A stretch of 64,000 nt of DNA from contig NC_066323.1 in assembly GCF_022539315.1 (NCBI RefSeq), forward strand, positions 18,527,719 through 18,591,718, given 5' to 3'. The position numbers and the translations under genes are program-made. The notes beneath the pieces were generated by a model, which was given only the letters and a program-made list of their open reading frames with translations, did not search any database and was not told where the DNA came from. The DNA is from Serinus canaria. Taxonomy: Eukaryota > Chordata > Aves > Passeriformes > Fringillidae. Shown one piece after another: positions 1-14,300 of the stretch. Numbering within the stretch: the first letter of the stretch is position 1; each line of letters starts with the position of its first letter.

Positions 1-3000
1 ACCATCTTCCACCTATGGAAACTCTCACTTCCACCAAATAAAACAAGTCATTACTGGTCTTATAGTTATGCCAAATTCCTTTTCCTTTTTTTTTTTTTAA
101 ACAGCAGTAACAAGATTTTCCTCAAAGCCCTAAGTGCCCAAATCTCTGTTCGCAGTACACCGGCTATTTTATCCCCCCATGTGACTATTTTACCTTCATT
201 TTCAATCTATAAAATCCAGGACAGCTCATTTCTACAGGAAAGCAGGTCCAGTGTGTGTTATGGTTCTCTTTAGGATCATTTTTACATTATTAGGTTCACA
301 TACCTTGCAATCTGTCCCTCCTGAGCCAGGGCAGCAGTGCATCTTCTCTGAGCATTAGCACTGGCACTTATTGCACTATGCTGTGCAGCAGGTCAAGTTC
401 AACTCGTGCTGACCCTCCATCTGGGATTTCTCCCAGTCCCTATCCTCCCCCATGCTGCAACGGGAAACTAGACCAGTCCCAGCGTTATCCCTGGGAAAAT
501 TATCATCTCTCATACCAGGGTCACATTCCTACAGACTTCTGGAAACTGTTCCTAAACAAGGCACATTCCTGTTCTTGGCAATCGGTAAGAGAAGCACAGA
601 CAAGAAGAGGATTTTAAGACTTTAACAACAACTTAACAGGCGTCAAAAGCTAGAGCATGCCACTAGTAGCAGGTGAGAAAAACAACTATCCTGGTAGTTC
701 AGGCCTGTTAATCCCTAGAGATTTCCAAGGATGGAGCAGTACCCATTGGGAGTGGACAGAGTGTCTCTACCAAGTGCCAAAGAATCCTAGCACAGCTCCT
801 TTACCCACACACCCTCCACCTCATGCAGCAGATGCACATGCATTCCTTTACCTGTTTTCCAAAGGACACAGTCCTGCCAGGAAGAGTTCCTAAGCAGAAC
901 CACGCTGTTCAGAAAGTGCAGTCCATTAGGAAGGTAAAGGATGTTTCAGAGAAAACTTCCTACTCACTCAAACTGAAGTAAACCTGAAGAACAGAGAGGC
1001 AGGACTGTTCCCCAGTGGCAGGGCTGCTGTCTCAGTGGGCTCACACATGGAAAGGCTGGCACCCAGTAAATCACAGCACTGGGCAACAAAAGATCCTACC
1101 AGTTGTAGGAAAATAACCTATTACTGAGAGTTTATTGTTAGTAGCAGCTCCTCACAGCCCCATAATTTCAGCAGTGTTGAACGGAAACTAGCAGCTAGCA
1201 CAAAAGGAAATTAATAGCTTTCAACAGCTTGATGAACCCAGGAGCTTTCCACACTGGGCTACCAGGCTAAGACAAGTCCTGTTCACGCATCCTGTTCACA
1301 CAAGCACCAGAAACAGGGAGACAGCATTTCTGCCAGTAATGCTAGCAAGCCTCTCCCTGCATAAAAAGGAGCCTTTTCCTTCTAGAGCAGCTTCTATGTA
1401 AAGCTGAACATGCTCTCAAATGACCACACAATTGTTCTGCCTTTGTGCCCTCACCTGGAAGGGGAGAAGCAGCTGAAATCTGCAGTCTTGCTCAGGAAGG
1501 TAGGTGAAACCACAATTCAGCTTGACAATTACAAAGAGCAAAGAGATTATCGAACAAAAGCTTCCAGTGTTTGGGCAACAAGGGCAGACATTATTTCAAA
1601 GCTGTAAACTTCCCTCTACAAAAGCAAAAGCTCTTCAGTCTCCTTCACTTTTCAGCTCCCTGTCCATCCTGTCCCACAGTAAAACAGTTAAAGCTCAGTC
1701 TGACGACATCTTACAGTAGTTTCATCTCTCACAAAAACTCATACATATTTTTGAGTCACTCTGTAACGTACAGTAGCGATCGCCAGATCTCTCCACCCAC
1801 AGCAACTTCTTCCAGACTCTCTAACTCTCCTTCCATGTTTATCTTCTTTTTGGTAGTTTTTCTCCAGTTTTTTTCCTTCTTTTGTGACAGCAGACTAATA
1901 ACCAGCTCCCACAGAAGGCTGGATTAATAGTCCCAAAAATCCTTGACATGAAAAGATTTTAAACTACTATTTTCACTGACTAACAGTGACTCAGACTGGT
2001 CTGTTTACCAAAGGGCCTTTTCTCAAGGAGAAAAAACTGAAGTCTGGATTACAAACTACTAAAATAGCAAAGTATTTTGAAACTGCAGTGGTTCTGACAG
2101 GAAATGGGGACTGAACTGCACTTAATGAAGGAAGGTGAAAAACCAGCAGAGCAATTCTAGACACGGCAATACACCACTCTACTCATCTTTTCACTTGCTT
2201 ATAAAGGAAATTCTGACAGCTGCCAATATAAACAGAGTACAAGCACTAGCAAAGAGTGTACAATTCCTGAATGTGTACACACATGGGTGTGGAAAAGACA
2301 ACAACTACCAACAAAAAGTGAATTTCCAGCATGTGCTCCAATTTTGCCCAATTTAGAGACAAGAATTTAAAACCCAGGAAAAAATAACCATCCTCTTCAG
2401 AAGTCCCTTTTATCTAATCTTCCTCTATTCCAAACACTAACAGGGCAATCCATGACTGCATGAGAATTCCGGACACCTGGGACTGGCCTGTGTCACTATG
2501 CCTTCAGATCAATCAGTCTTTTTGCCCAGCTGATGCCTTCTCCCCCAGCTGAGGAAGCAGGGGAGGAAAATCCTCTCCCTTCCTAGGAAGCCCAGTGACT
2601 CCCTGGAGCATATGTTCAACTCCATTTTCTTCAGAGAGCTGAAGCCACACAGGGCAGTTTTTGGAATTTGTGCAAGTGTCAAACCACACAGATTTCCCTG
2701 ATCTCTATCAGCAGAAGCTTAAAGTCCAACTATGACTTCCTGCAAACAGCTTGCAGCAAAAGTTCTTATATTCTTTCTCCTCATAAAAATAAGTGACATG
2801 CTCTGTCTCATAGCCTGTATTTCAAACCAGCACAACCAACCTCTGATCTAGGTTTCTCTTATTCCAACAGTGCCTTACAGGCACACAGCTCCTGTGCTAG
2901 GCAAGAGCAGCAAACTTTCTGTAGCTTCAGCAGCTCTATTTTCATTCAAAACTGAACTTGGCAGAGAAGACTTCACTGCCTTCTCTACTGAAAAGAATAA

Positions 3001-6000
3001 ATTTAATTTAAAAGCACCTACACAAATAATTCAACTTTACACAAAGTCATGAACTGGCATAGGCACTTTCACTTCACTGTGAATGAACTGCAAACATAAC
3101 AACATACTCTCCCCATCAGGAAGGACTGTCAGTACTTCAATTTTTTACCCAAGCTCAAGCACTTTGCCCTCTGTTTATAGGAAAGGTTACTAACCCTGAA
3201 ATGAAAATTCATGCTATTTCTCCACAGCATCAGTAAGCCCTGGGACAATACAGCAAAAATACACACTCTAGAGGAGGTCAGTAAAGTAAAACTTTACAAG
3301 ACAGAAACCACCAACTTTGCTGCTGAATAGAGTCAGTACTAAGTAAAAAGGTTATAATATGAAAAAATTGTAGCACACCTCAGGCTTCCACACAGCTGGA
3401 GAATAACATCCATACTCCTCAGAGATGACGGCACTCTCTCATTCAGGGGCACCCTGCTCCTCAGCCTACCAGAACCACTGCTGCCTCCAGTCATGCAAGT
3501 GCTCTGCAAGAGAGGTATTATTCCAGCCTGAATACTTCCTCTCTCCTGGGACATTGGTCAAGGTGAATCATCAGTTAATAAATAGTATTTCTTAACTGGG
3601 TGCAGCATTTCCAACAGCACCACAGGCATATTTCCCTTTACTCCGCTTCTAGAGAATACATCTACATGAATCCACTCAGGAGAGAGCACCTGAACAGTAA
3701 GAGCTTGTAGCAAACGTATACCTAAGAACCTGAGCTTCTGATACCTGTTATGCTGGCACAGGTGCCATGTTTCCCAGTGCTCAATCCACACAACTCACAC
3801 TCCTGCTCTTACCTTTCACGTTCAATCTTCCTCTACACTAGTGTTCAGAGCAGCCTACTCCCTCAGGAAAAAACCTAACCAGATTGCTTGACATGCAAGG
3901 ATTAGTCTCGTCTGTGGTCAGTCTCTCTGAGCTACGTACCACTTGCCACAAGCTGATTAGCTGCCTGCTTAAGGAGGAGCTGGGATAAGTTTCCTTCTGA
4001 CGGCAATGAAGTGGAGAGGCAGGCGCTGACTGTAATAATATGCTGTTTCCTGTCTGCGGCTGAGCTGAGAGGTACTTCCCAACAAAAAAGGGTTTACAGG
4101 AGCTCAAGCTCCACCTCTTCCAGTGAAGAGCCATTAACTATGGAGGAGGGGTCACTAGCATGGCTCCTGGCTCTCAAAAACGTGATCTGAACCAGCTTCC
4201 CTTTCACCAAAGCATCAGAAAGAAGAAACCAAACAACACAAAATTCCCTCTCCACACAGAGGATATTTCTCCTATGGGATCTCAAAGCTCTGAATCAGAG
4301 GGGATAAAAAGTAAATGCTGCAATTCATGTTACGTGAATGAGGGTGAAAGTCCACACCACCATTTGGCAGCAATAATTGGAAAACATTTACCAAACTACC
4401 ATGTGAGAACCATATTGGAACACAAAATATGTACCTGGGAAGATAATATGTCCTTTCCAGGCCCTCTCCTGATGATGACAGGCATTTTTTACTAGTATTA
4501 AAGAATACTTACCTTATCTATATACAAATCCTCCACAAAGCAAGAAAGGGTCAATGAACTGATAAGGAATCACTTCTTTAACTATACCAACTACACTGAA
4601 GGCAGCAGGTTTAACTCAGTTGTACCTTCCAGAAAAGAGCAGATTTTCAGCCCACATACCAGTCTGGGGAGAAAGAATTTGTTCACCACACATGCATTTA
4701 CAAAACTGGGCCAAAGGAGACAATACAAAGTCTTTTCACAGACTTTTGAGGGGACAGCTCTGGTGGCAAAATGTTGACCTGAGCAACAGTCAAGAGAGTG
4801 TCTGGTGTCCCTGACACCTTGCAGGTGTCGCAGGGGAGAACAGGTATGATGGATGGTTCAGGTCCTTGACACAGGTAAAGCAGATCATTTTAAGACAGAG
4901 ATCAGTAAAACCTAGGCTTCCCAGAATCATCTTGAGAAAACACTACTTCAGATTAAAGCATGGAACTCATCCTCATTACAGATTTTGTTTTAATGCTCCT
5001 CACAGAACTGCAAGCTAGTTTATCATTGTGGGCACCTTAACAAATCACGTTACGGCAAAACTGCATCGTCCAAGCAAAAACTGTTCATTGAAAGAGCTAA
5101 AGTCACACTGGGAAGACCCAATGTACCCAGTGTGATCCCAATTCTTCTATCAACTTTTTAGAAATCACAAGAGGTTTTAAGGGTATGGCTAAGAAAGCGC
5201 TGCTCAGAAATCAGGGCCAGGCTCTGACCTCACCCATCCAATGCTGTTGATTTTTATTTTGTTAGGAGTACAAAACACCAGACACTGATGGCAAGAGTCC
5301 AGGCTAAAAGTTGACTACTCTCTTTGAAATAAAGGGTCCTGAACTACCAGGACAACACACTTATCATTGCATTTGTGCCACAACACATCTTCTCTAAGAC
5401 CCTGAGCAAGACAGCAACCCTAGAAAAAGGCACTGGGGAGAGATCTGTACACCATGTACCGAGGGATCATACATGGAAAGCACCTGTCATAGCCCAGACA
5501 TCCCAGAAGAATTTACCTTGTAGATAGCTGACTCTCAAGGACAGAGATGGCGGAGACATGACAGAACCAGCAAATACCACACCTAGAGGCCTAATGAGAG
5601 AAGAGAGCTCTCTCTCATGGGGCTGCTGTAAGATTCACAGAAGCTTCCTGTTAAATACCTCTGCAGCCACACTGCCTGACCTAAAGGAACAAAGCTAAAC
5701 ATAAAGCTTTTCATTACACATCAGGGAATGGAGCAGTACCACATTTTTGAGTAAGCTCAAAAATGCCCCATGTCATGTGCTTCCAGCCCATTCTATAGCC
5801 ATCTATACATTAACTCTGAGTAGCAGTCCTGAAAACTGTCCCCACTGCAAACAGGATACACGTACTGAGGAATCTGTGCAAGATCAATCAAGTAAGCTAC
5901 AGTGGAATTTGTTATTACACACATTTTTCAAAAGGAAGAGGTCCGTGTCTTAAAACTCACTTTTCTTGCTCTCCTTCCTGCTGAGAGCAAACAAATTACC

Positions 6001-8271
6001 TGTCAGTCATGTCCTATGCAAAAGGTTTACTGGAAGCTATTTTTTAACCTTACTCCTCTCTCCATGCAGCACAACCTTTGCTGGCTTTATGCTCTGTTTT
6101 TTTCCTCTCATGAGGCTGCCTCCCCATGCTCCTCAATGCACTTTCAACAGTGCTCTTCTGACTGGTCAGCCCTTATTACCTCTTTTTTTTGGATCAAGAC
6201 TGTTCCTTAAAGTGGTTTATCTGATGTTTTTGTTGCTTGCCTTTATGTCAGGAACTGAGGAGTATCATTCAGGCAACCTGACCTGCAGAATCTATACATT
6301 AGGCAGTACAGACAGGACAGAGGCTGAGTTTTCTCAGAAAGAAACCATTCTTTTACAAATCCACAAGTACCAGTTTTCACTGAAGAAAAGAGAAAACCAA
6401 AAAGAAAACTAGAACATCTAAAACTCTGATTACAACACCAAATGCTACATATTTTTAGTTAAGGAGAAAAACCTCAAATCGTATAACACACTGATTTGAA
6501 ACAGAGGAAAAAAAAAGCATCAAAGAACTCTGAGTTTTAGAAAGGAAGATATAAAGAGGAAGCAGAGCGGTCTCAAAGAAAACCAACGGAAAACTGCATG
6601 ACTGCAAGGGATCCAAAGCACTGACAGCAATGATGTAACAGAGCAAACCACAGCAAGACTAGGCCACCTTCTGATTTCCTAAGTGGTTTTAAACTTCAAG
6701 GTAAACGAGTCAAGTGCTTCCATAAGCCATGATAGAAAGAGCAGATAGAAATAAGGAGGAAACATGCTTTTCTTGAATTTACCTAAGCACCGTGATACAC
6801 TGCTCAGCTGGAGACAGTGCAAACTGTACCTGCTTGAATTTCAAGGTAAGCCTTTACCTTTTATCAGCTATGGAAGGCAGGGACTGGCAGAGCCTGATAC
6901 CAGAGTCTTGGAAATAACTCTTCAATGTTTGACTCGGATGGGGCAATCTGACAGAGCAAATACACTACTCCCTCCTGTCCCTAATGCAGTCTTCCTGATG
7001 GATATTAGATCTTTCCCAACTACAACAGTAAGCAGCACAGTAACAGTACACCTACCCAAAAAATCAGTCTTTATTCATACTTGAGAAAACTGAAGAAAGA
7101 TCCAGGATAAAATGCTTTACTAACAGGTAAATAACATCACAGTCTTGAAAACATATTCCCTACTCAAATCTCTGCACAAACCTTCTCTCTACTCTCACAT
7201 TGATACCTGATATCAATACTAACTTACCATACCCTGATGTGCCTCCTACCTGTCCAACTATGGATATAGAAAGTGTTTTCAAGCTTTGGAAGGTGTTGGG
7301 GTTTTATCTGAACACAGGCACTGCAAAGTTAAAACCTACAGCCACAAACTGCCTTTTGGCAGACGTTTAAAGCAGCAGATCACTCCTGCTGCAGCACAAG
7401 ACACACTGCTCAATGTTGGTCGCCACCTTCAGGACCAAGAGGGATTCTTCCCTCCACCTGGATTGCTCCCCCCTTCACCTTGCATTAGAGCAACACTTCC
7501 TTTCCCCAGGCTCCTTCTCCTCTGTACCGACCCCCTCAGCAGCTGGGTGGAGGTTTGCTGCTGATCATCAGGGCTGATGCTAATGGCTTTTATTCTGCAC
7601 ACCAGGTGCTCCCCCAAACTGGAGCTTGCAGAACACTTGCACCTTAGAAATACAATCATTTTTCCTCCTAGTTCCTGAGCCTGGAGAAAATGAAGCAGGG
7701 ACACCACCGCATTTCCAGACTGCAACTACTTAGTACACATTCCACAACTGACGAGTATCCTGAACCAATCCCACAGTTATTTCTGTGCTATTTCTTTCTG
7801 TTCCTCCCTTTGCTTTCCCACTATATATAGCAGGCATATATAAACACACACACAGACACACACAAATAAAGTCAGGCAAAGAAGTTTACATATTTTAATG
7901 CCTATGGGAAAAACTACATTCCTTTAGCAAGATCTCCAGCATAAACATGAACATCACCTCTAACTCCCTCAGCAGAACAGAGTTTTCTGTCCCACTGTGC
8001 AAACAGGTTCTATCAAACCCTCTTAGCTTACAGGGAAGAAAATCCCTGAATGGCAAGTCTTAGCACAATACATAGTAACCTACGGTATTTCCCTGAGGTA
8101 ATTCCCCATGAGTATAAATATGAGTTATCATATTTTACAGAAAAATAACTTTATTACTTATTTTTCAGGAAAGATGCTGTGAAAATTGTTCAGGTGATTT
8201 GCAACCCTGCAAAAGAGATGGGATGTGGGGAAAAGATGGAAGACGAACAGAAAATAACGCAAAAATCCTAC
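1..8271 (-). other. DGKD intron 3 (partial)
   Basis: No exon recognised. I looked for the next PH exon, which should encode an ITPCRKLILCAD-like segment, and did not see it. Contains only short A/T runs, a CA microsatellite (7843-7864) and a small 10-bp inverted repeat with 13-nt loop (5103-5135). Confidence 0.6.
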
Positions 8272-8352
8272 CGTGAAGCTGTTGTTGACATTCTTTGTGC
8301 TGGATTCTGCCACACTGGCATCTGTCAGATCCACCTCATCAAAAATAATGGA
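8272..8352 (-). CDS. DGKD: DGKD exon 3 (PH domain)
   Basis: 27 codons: [19 protein letters not shown] and then KNVNNSFT. The acceptor is tctttacag and the donor gtagga. Confidence 0.95.
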
Positions 8353-11300
8353 CTGTAAAGAAAAAATTCAAAATCTCAATAAATTATTGAATCCAATGTA
8401 TAAGCAGCAGATTCAAAGGGAGTCTGCCCAGCATGTTCCACATCACAGACTTTTATGACTCGAAGGAAAGACACAGCACCAACAACATCAAGGACCTGGA
8501 AGTCTAGTTCCTAGTTCCACACACTGGAGATCACTCTGGCCTGTCTTCAGACAGTGAATACAATGACTTTATTTTTATTAAAGGATTATTTAAAAAGAAC
8601 ACCAAATAACTAGGTTTTGTTCTTGTGAAAGGAGACAGTTTTATATTTAGTTGACTATCAGCATACTGAACCAGAGGCATAGCAGCTCTGATTGGATAAA
8701 TTCTAGCCTTGCTTGTCTACTGCACCTTCTCTTTTCATTTGTGTTCTCTTCCTTCTATTGATTTAGAGTCCATTCCCTACTAACATGCACCAAAGGAAGA
8801 AAAAATGTGGAAAAATCAGTATCACAGGTCCACATGATGCTTCACTTCAAAATCAAGGATTTCCAAGCGTGAGGCAAAACACAGGGATCTTCTAGTAGCT
8901 ACAAAGCCTGAAGAGCAGTGCCTAAAGAGCTCTTTTCTCTGCTGAGGGCTGCCTCCCCACTGACATCCATCTGTCTCCAAAGCCCCTCTACTGACTTCCT
9001 TCCTCAGCCTCACAGGTACTGTCTGGACCTTACCTTTGCAGTTTTTGCATAGTAGAGTGTTCGTCCTCGCAGCTTAAAGTATCGTCTCTTCCAGCGCTGG
9101 AAGGAGCTGGTCTGTTTCATTAGCATCCCCTCTTTTATGACAGTCTACAAAAGCATCAGAGGAGAGCAGTGAAGCATAGGTTTTACTGACAGGCACGTTT
9201 TCTGCTTCCCCAGTGCACACCCGAAGGAACAACTGGAGTTGGAGACCAATAACCTCAGTGCCCTCTGCTGGAGGCGTTTCACAGATTCATTCAGCAAAAC
9301 CGAGCAGCCTTCTCGGCTGAGATAAAACTCTCATGAACAAACAACCCACACTGTGGTGAGGTTTTACCCTTGTCTCCAGTGCTATCACGATACCAAAGAA
9401 GATAAATAACTTAAAACTGAATGAGCATTTCAAATCTAACAGTGATTTGGGGAGTGTAACAGTTAAACTCACCGAGGTCAGATTTCAGTCACAGGTAATT
9501 GCACCTTTCATTTAATTGGCATCTGATTACCAGCACAAACACACCCAGGATATCTGTCTCTACCTCCAGCTGTGCCTTGCAACCAGCATCTACCTGGCAC
9601 AGAGGTGGCAAGCTGCAAGTCCAGGGGGTGAAGAGTGAAACCAGAGCAAAGAAGGAGCTTTATCCAACATCAGTATTTGGTATTCTTCAGATAGTCTTGA
9701 CCCTGCTTCGGTACTCTCTGGCCAGCTGCCATTTCCCAGGGCTGTAGTGCCAAAACTGTCTATGCACACTGACTCTTTTTTCTTTAACTGCTTTATAACT
9801 AGACTGACATACCAACATACACAGGCTCATATGCTTATTCATATACTGTGCATATGTGGATTTAATCCACATGTATTTCATTCGGGTTTTAATACCAACA
9901 GCTACATGAAAATAATCTCAAAAACTGCAGCTCAGAGAGACAAAAGGCAAAAAAGTCAGGGCTGAATGTCCAACCCCAAATTCCTGATTGCAAATACTAC
10001 CTAGGAGCTACGAGCAGTGCTATGTCATGCCTTGGTACCTCAAGAAACCTACTTCCCTCCCCAGGAGAGTCGCAGGAACCTACTTCTTGCTGAGAGAGCC
10101 CAACACGATAAACACCCAGTTAAACACAGGACACAAATGGTCTGACAATCTTGTAAGACAGGTTATTCTGTACTTGGTGCCAGGAAAGTGACATAGCTTT
10201 AACATACCAGGGGATTCAGTGGAGTTCAGGTTTGTAACAGTCAGGTCGCTGATAAGTATCAATTCACAAACAGCACCAAATGGACACTGCCAGGCTACTA
10301 CAGCACACAAAACAAATACTCTTACTGATCCACAAGGTTTAGTTCATTTTAAAACTCCTTTCCAGGGCATTAAGCATGCTTTTAAAATACTATATATATT
10401 TCTAATGTGTGCCTTTGGTTTTTGGAACAGCTGCAGATTTTGATACATTCCACATACACTGGCCCTTGCCAAGCTCAAAGCTTCCTCAAAAACCACTTCG
10501 AAAAAAATGCTGACTGTAAGGAGAAACATCCGTCTGACAATATATGCTTCTCTTTTGCTAGACTGAGCTATCCTCAAACTGGCCTGAGAGATCACAAGAT
10601 CTGGACCACCATGGTGAAGCCTCTACTCACAAATCAGCTGGGAAAGAGCAAGCTGCACATTCCACCAGATCCTAAAGAGAGCTGCCAGATACAGAAGCCA
10701 CTACAATCTTCCTCCACTGTGTTGGGAAATAGAAAAGGGGGAGTGTTCCCCTGTCTCCTGGAAGAACAGCATCTACCTTGGATGCTGGACCCTGGCCAGC
10801 TCCAAGGTTAGCAAACCCCAGGGCTCAATGCTTCCCAGTGGTCTGTTTTACAAAGCCTCCTGCACAGTGGAAGAAATACCTGCCAGTGCTCAGGCAAACA
10901 CCAAATTAGTGTGCCTGAAGCAGGTACATCAGGAATTGCCAAACTCCACAGAACTTCCAGTAGAATGAAAAGAGAAAACAAAAACACAATTGAGGATTAA
11001 GCTCCTATAAAAAACAGCTGTTTCCCACACCAGCTCCCCACAGCTCTGAAGCAGTCACTGAAAGGCATCCTGGCACTCGTTTTCACAGGACACAGCAGCA
11101 GGAATATACTCTACGAAGCCATAAAGCATCTAGGACTGGCTTTAGGGTCTAGAAGTTGAACACACCATAGCAAAACCCAGAAAGAAAATGTTAACCCACC
11201 TGTGAGCTGGTGTTATGCAAATAATCCAAAATTCAGACATTATCTTAGCTGAAGCTTCAGCATGAGAGAAAACGGAGTGCAAAGACTCATCAAACAGCAT

Positions 11301-14300
11301 CCCTCACTGAAACAACCCCACAGGCAAGGCCAGAGCTGAAGGCACTCATCTGGAACCCAGAAAGATGCATTCATGCTCCTTCTCTGCTATGGACTTTTTA
11401 GGAGCACCCAATAACGCAATTTTCACTCTGACTGTCTCCATCACCCATCTGTCAAGTAGAACAAACAGTACTCGCTAACTCTGTGCAAACCCACGAAAAT
11501 ATCTATTTCTCTCACAAGTTATTTTAACCTCCAGCACCTGAGTATCAGAGAGAAATGTAAAGTACCAGCATCCAAATTACCACACTAGAGAAATCACACA
11601 TTTCTGCAGCTCATTTTTTTTACAGGGAAGAAAATGAGAAAGTGGCAGGAGACTTTCCAGCTTAAGACAGAAACATGGAGTGACTTTTGCATTCCCTGGG
11701 AAAAAAACACATATAAATAAAAAATGAGACGAAGAAAGCAGCTACTGAACTCTGCAAAGCCCTGAACCAAATCAGAGAAGAACTAAAAATCCTTGGGAAG
11801 ACTCCTCGGATGAAAAGCCTGAAGATATCAAGTCAGCCAGGAGGCTGATCAAAAAACAGCAACTTGCAAGAGGAGATTTCAGAGCTCTGCTGCTATGCTT
11901 ATTTACAGCTATGGTTAAACTGGGGTCAGCCAGAGCCCTTACGCACCCCAGGCTCAGGCAGCATCACAAACTCTTGGCCAGCCCATCCGCACAGTAACTC
12001 TCAGCAAAAGAATGCCTCTGCTTTCCCACAGCTCCCACAGCTCCCACCTGCTCCCTCACCTCAGCTGGGCTCACTCACCTCTTCTGCACAAGATGTGCAT
12101 TCCTCCATTCCTCTTTTAAAACCTCTTTTTTTTTTGTTTGTTTGGGTTTTTTTACCAAAATGCAACACTTGCAGAGGTCACCTTGCCCCGCTCTAAGCGG
12201 CAGTTCCTGTCACTGACAGGCTCTATCTATAGAAAAGCTCACAGCTACCCAGCTCAGACATTAAAAGCCAGAGCAGGAGCGCTCCTTCTGCTCACAGCAA
12301 ACACGCCTCTGGTTCAGCGCTGCCCATCTCTGCACGAGAGCAGCCGGGCTATTTATAGGCACTCACTTCAGCACAGTTTGGTGAGTTTGGGCGGAAAGGG
12401 CCAGAGATAAGATCAAGATGACTTTATAAAATGATGTAGACATCACTGCCTTTCTCTTCCTCTATTTTGACTTAACAGCCAAAGGACTTGTTACTTGCAG
12501 AGGAATGCAGCTGCAGAAAATGAACTGGGGAAAGGACATGACTGCAAAGTGACACAAATGAAGTAAAAGGGGGGAGGTGAACAGCTACTTCTGCTCCCCA
12601 GGCTCTCCGCTGATTTTTAATTGAAGATCTACTCTGATCAGATTACTGGGCATGTAATTCATCAAGATAAAAGTGAAATTGCTTCTCCCATAATGAAAAG
12701 AGAGCGTTAAATCTATTTTTAGTATCATATATTGGATCCTAAGGGAAAAGCTACTGCCCTGAAACACTATGTGGATGCACATATAATTATGCACATCCTA
12801 TCCAGGATAAATACTAAAACTGTTTGCAATGGAACTGTGCAGACTCTTTTCTATCCAGTTGAGTCCCTTTCGAGTGCGGAGTCCTGTGGCATGGCATTCC
12901 ATAGGCAGACAACACTACGAAAAAATAAATAATCGTCTCGGATCAAGTGTAAAATGATGTGAAACTGGTTTCAACACTGACTCCTTTTATCATATTGCAA
13001 GTCAGTGTAAAAACAGTTACAGAAGAAACTGACAATTTAAAACAACACTGCACATAGCAGACTGTCTTAGGAAATCTGAAACAAACAAGATTAGATAACT
13101 GAAAGGCAAGGCCTAGGAAATTTCTAACATTTTACTATTTATCTTTGGCCTTGAAGAACAGCAACTTCCTGCAGAAAAAAATTCAGTTTATGGCAAGCAA
13201 TACACAACCCTCCCCCTAGCTCATCCCCTTTCAAAACTTGACATTTAGGAAGAGCAATAATATGTTCTCAGATTTCTCCTGTCAAAATGGGCGCAGGGTG
13301 CAGGCCTAATCCTGAACTGACAAAAGAAAAGTTTTGCCACTGACTTCAACAGGAATGGTTTCAAACAACTCAGAGGACTTAAAAAAAGAACTTAAAAGAA
13401 AGAGAGCCTTGTGCTTCACTGTTTCCCCTTCCGGCCTTGTAAGAGCAAGAAGCCAAAAGATTAACAGGAGCTGTTCAGAAAACCAACAAGACACAGTTGT
13501 GTTTTTGGCAGCACTGCTCATCTGAGGTGTCTCTGCACCCAGTAACCCATGTCAGGTGGTCAGAGACAGCCGACACAGATTAAGTGCTTTCTACACTGAT
13601 AACATGAGTGAGTGATTGTACTTAAAGTTAGGGAGGATCACATCAGATTTCAGCTACTTTCAGATTACATCCCTTGCTCTCCTGCACATAGTAGAGCTCA
13701 CCAAGTGAAACGCAGGAGCAGACAATCCCTTCCTGAAGCTTAAACCTATTGCCCCATTTGGAAGTAGGGCTCTTGATAAAACTGATTTCCTAATCTGGAA
13801 AACAAGCCCTATTAGCCAGACTGAGGGTGACTATCAAAAGCATGTCCAGCTGTCAGGCTGGCAAGTGTCCCTCGGCATAGGGAGGCTCCAAACAGTGTTT
13901 GATAGAGACAGAGGAACAATGCAACTTATTTCACTGCTGAGATCATAACATATTCTTAGGGGTAATTACTCAGTGCAGCATATCAAAACAAGAATTATGC
14001 TTCACTGACACATCTTTCCAATGCAGAAAAAGAACTATGTACAAGGTAACAGCACAAAGCTATCTAAATAGCAACTAAAGAATCCCAAACCCAAAGGTCC
14101 CAGCATGTGGATTTCTCTTGTTTATCATGTGTCTTCAGAATGTAAAAACTTTCAGAGACACACTGTTTCTATTTGTATGCACCACAAAGCACTGATGCCA
14201 AACAACAAATAATTGACTAAACAAAGCACCAAAGGCAGAGAGGAAAAAATAAAATGCAAAAGTATATGCGGAACTGGACTATCTTTATAGATGCTTGCTA

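Noticed and set aside
378..8200. Many 60-150 residue open frames on both strands in DGKD intron 3
   Set aside because: No recognisable domains, no splice logic, composition of intronic DNA.
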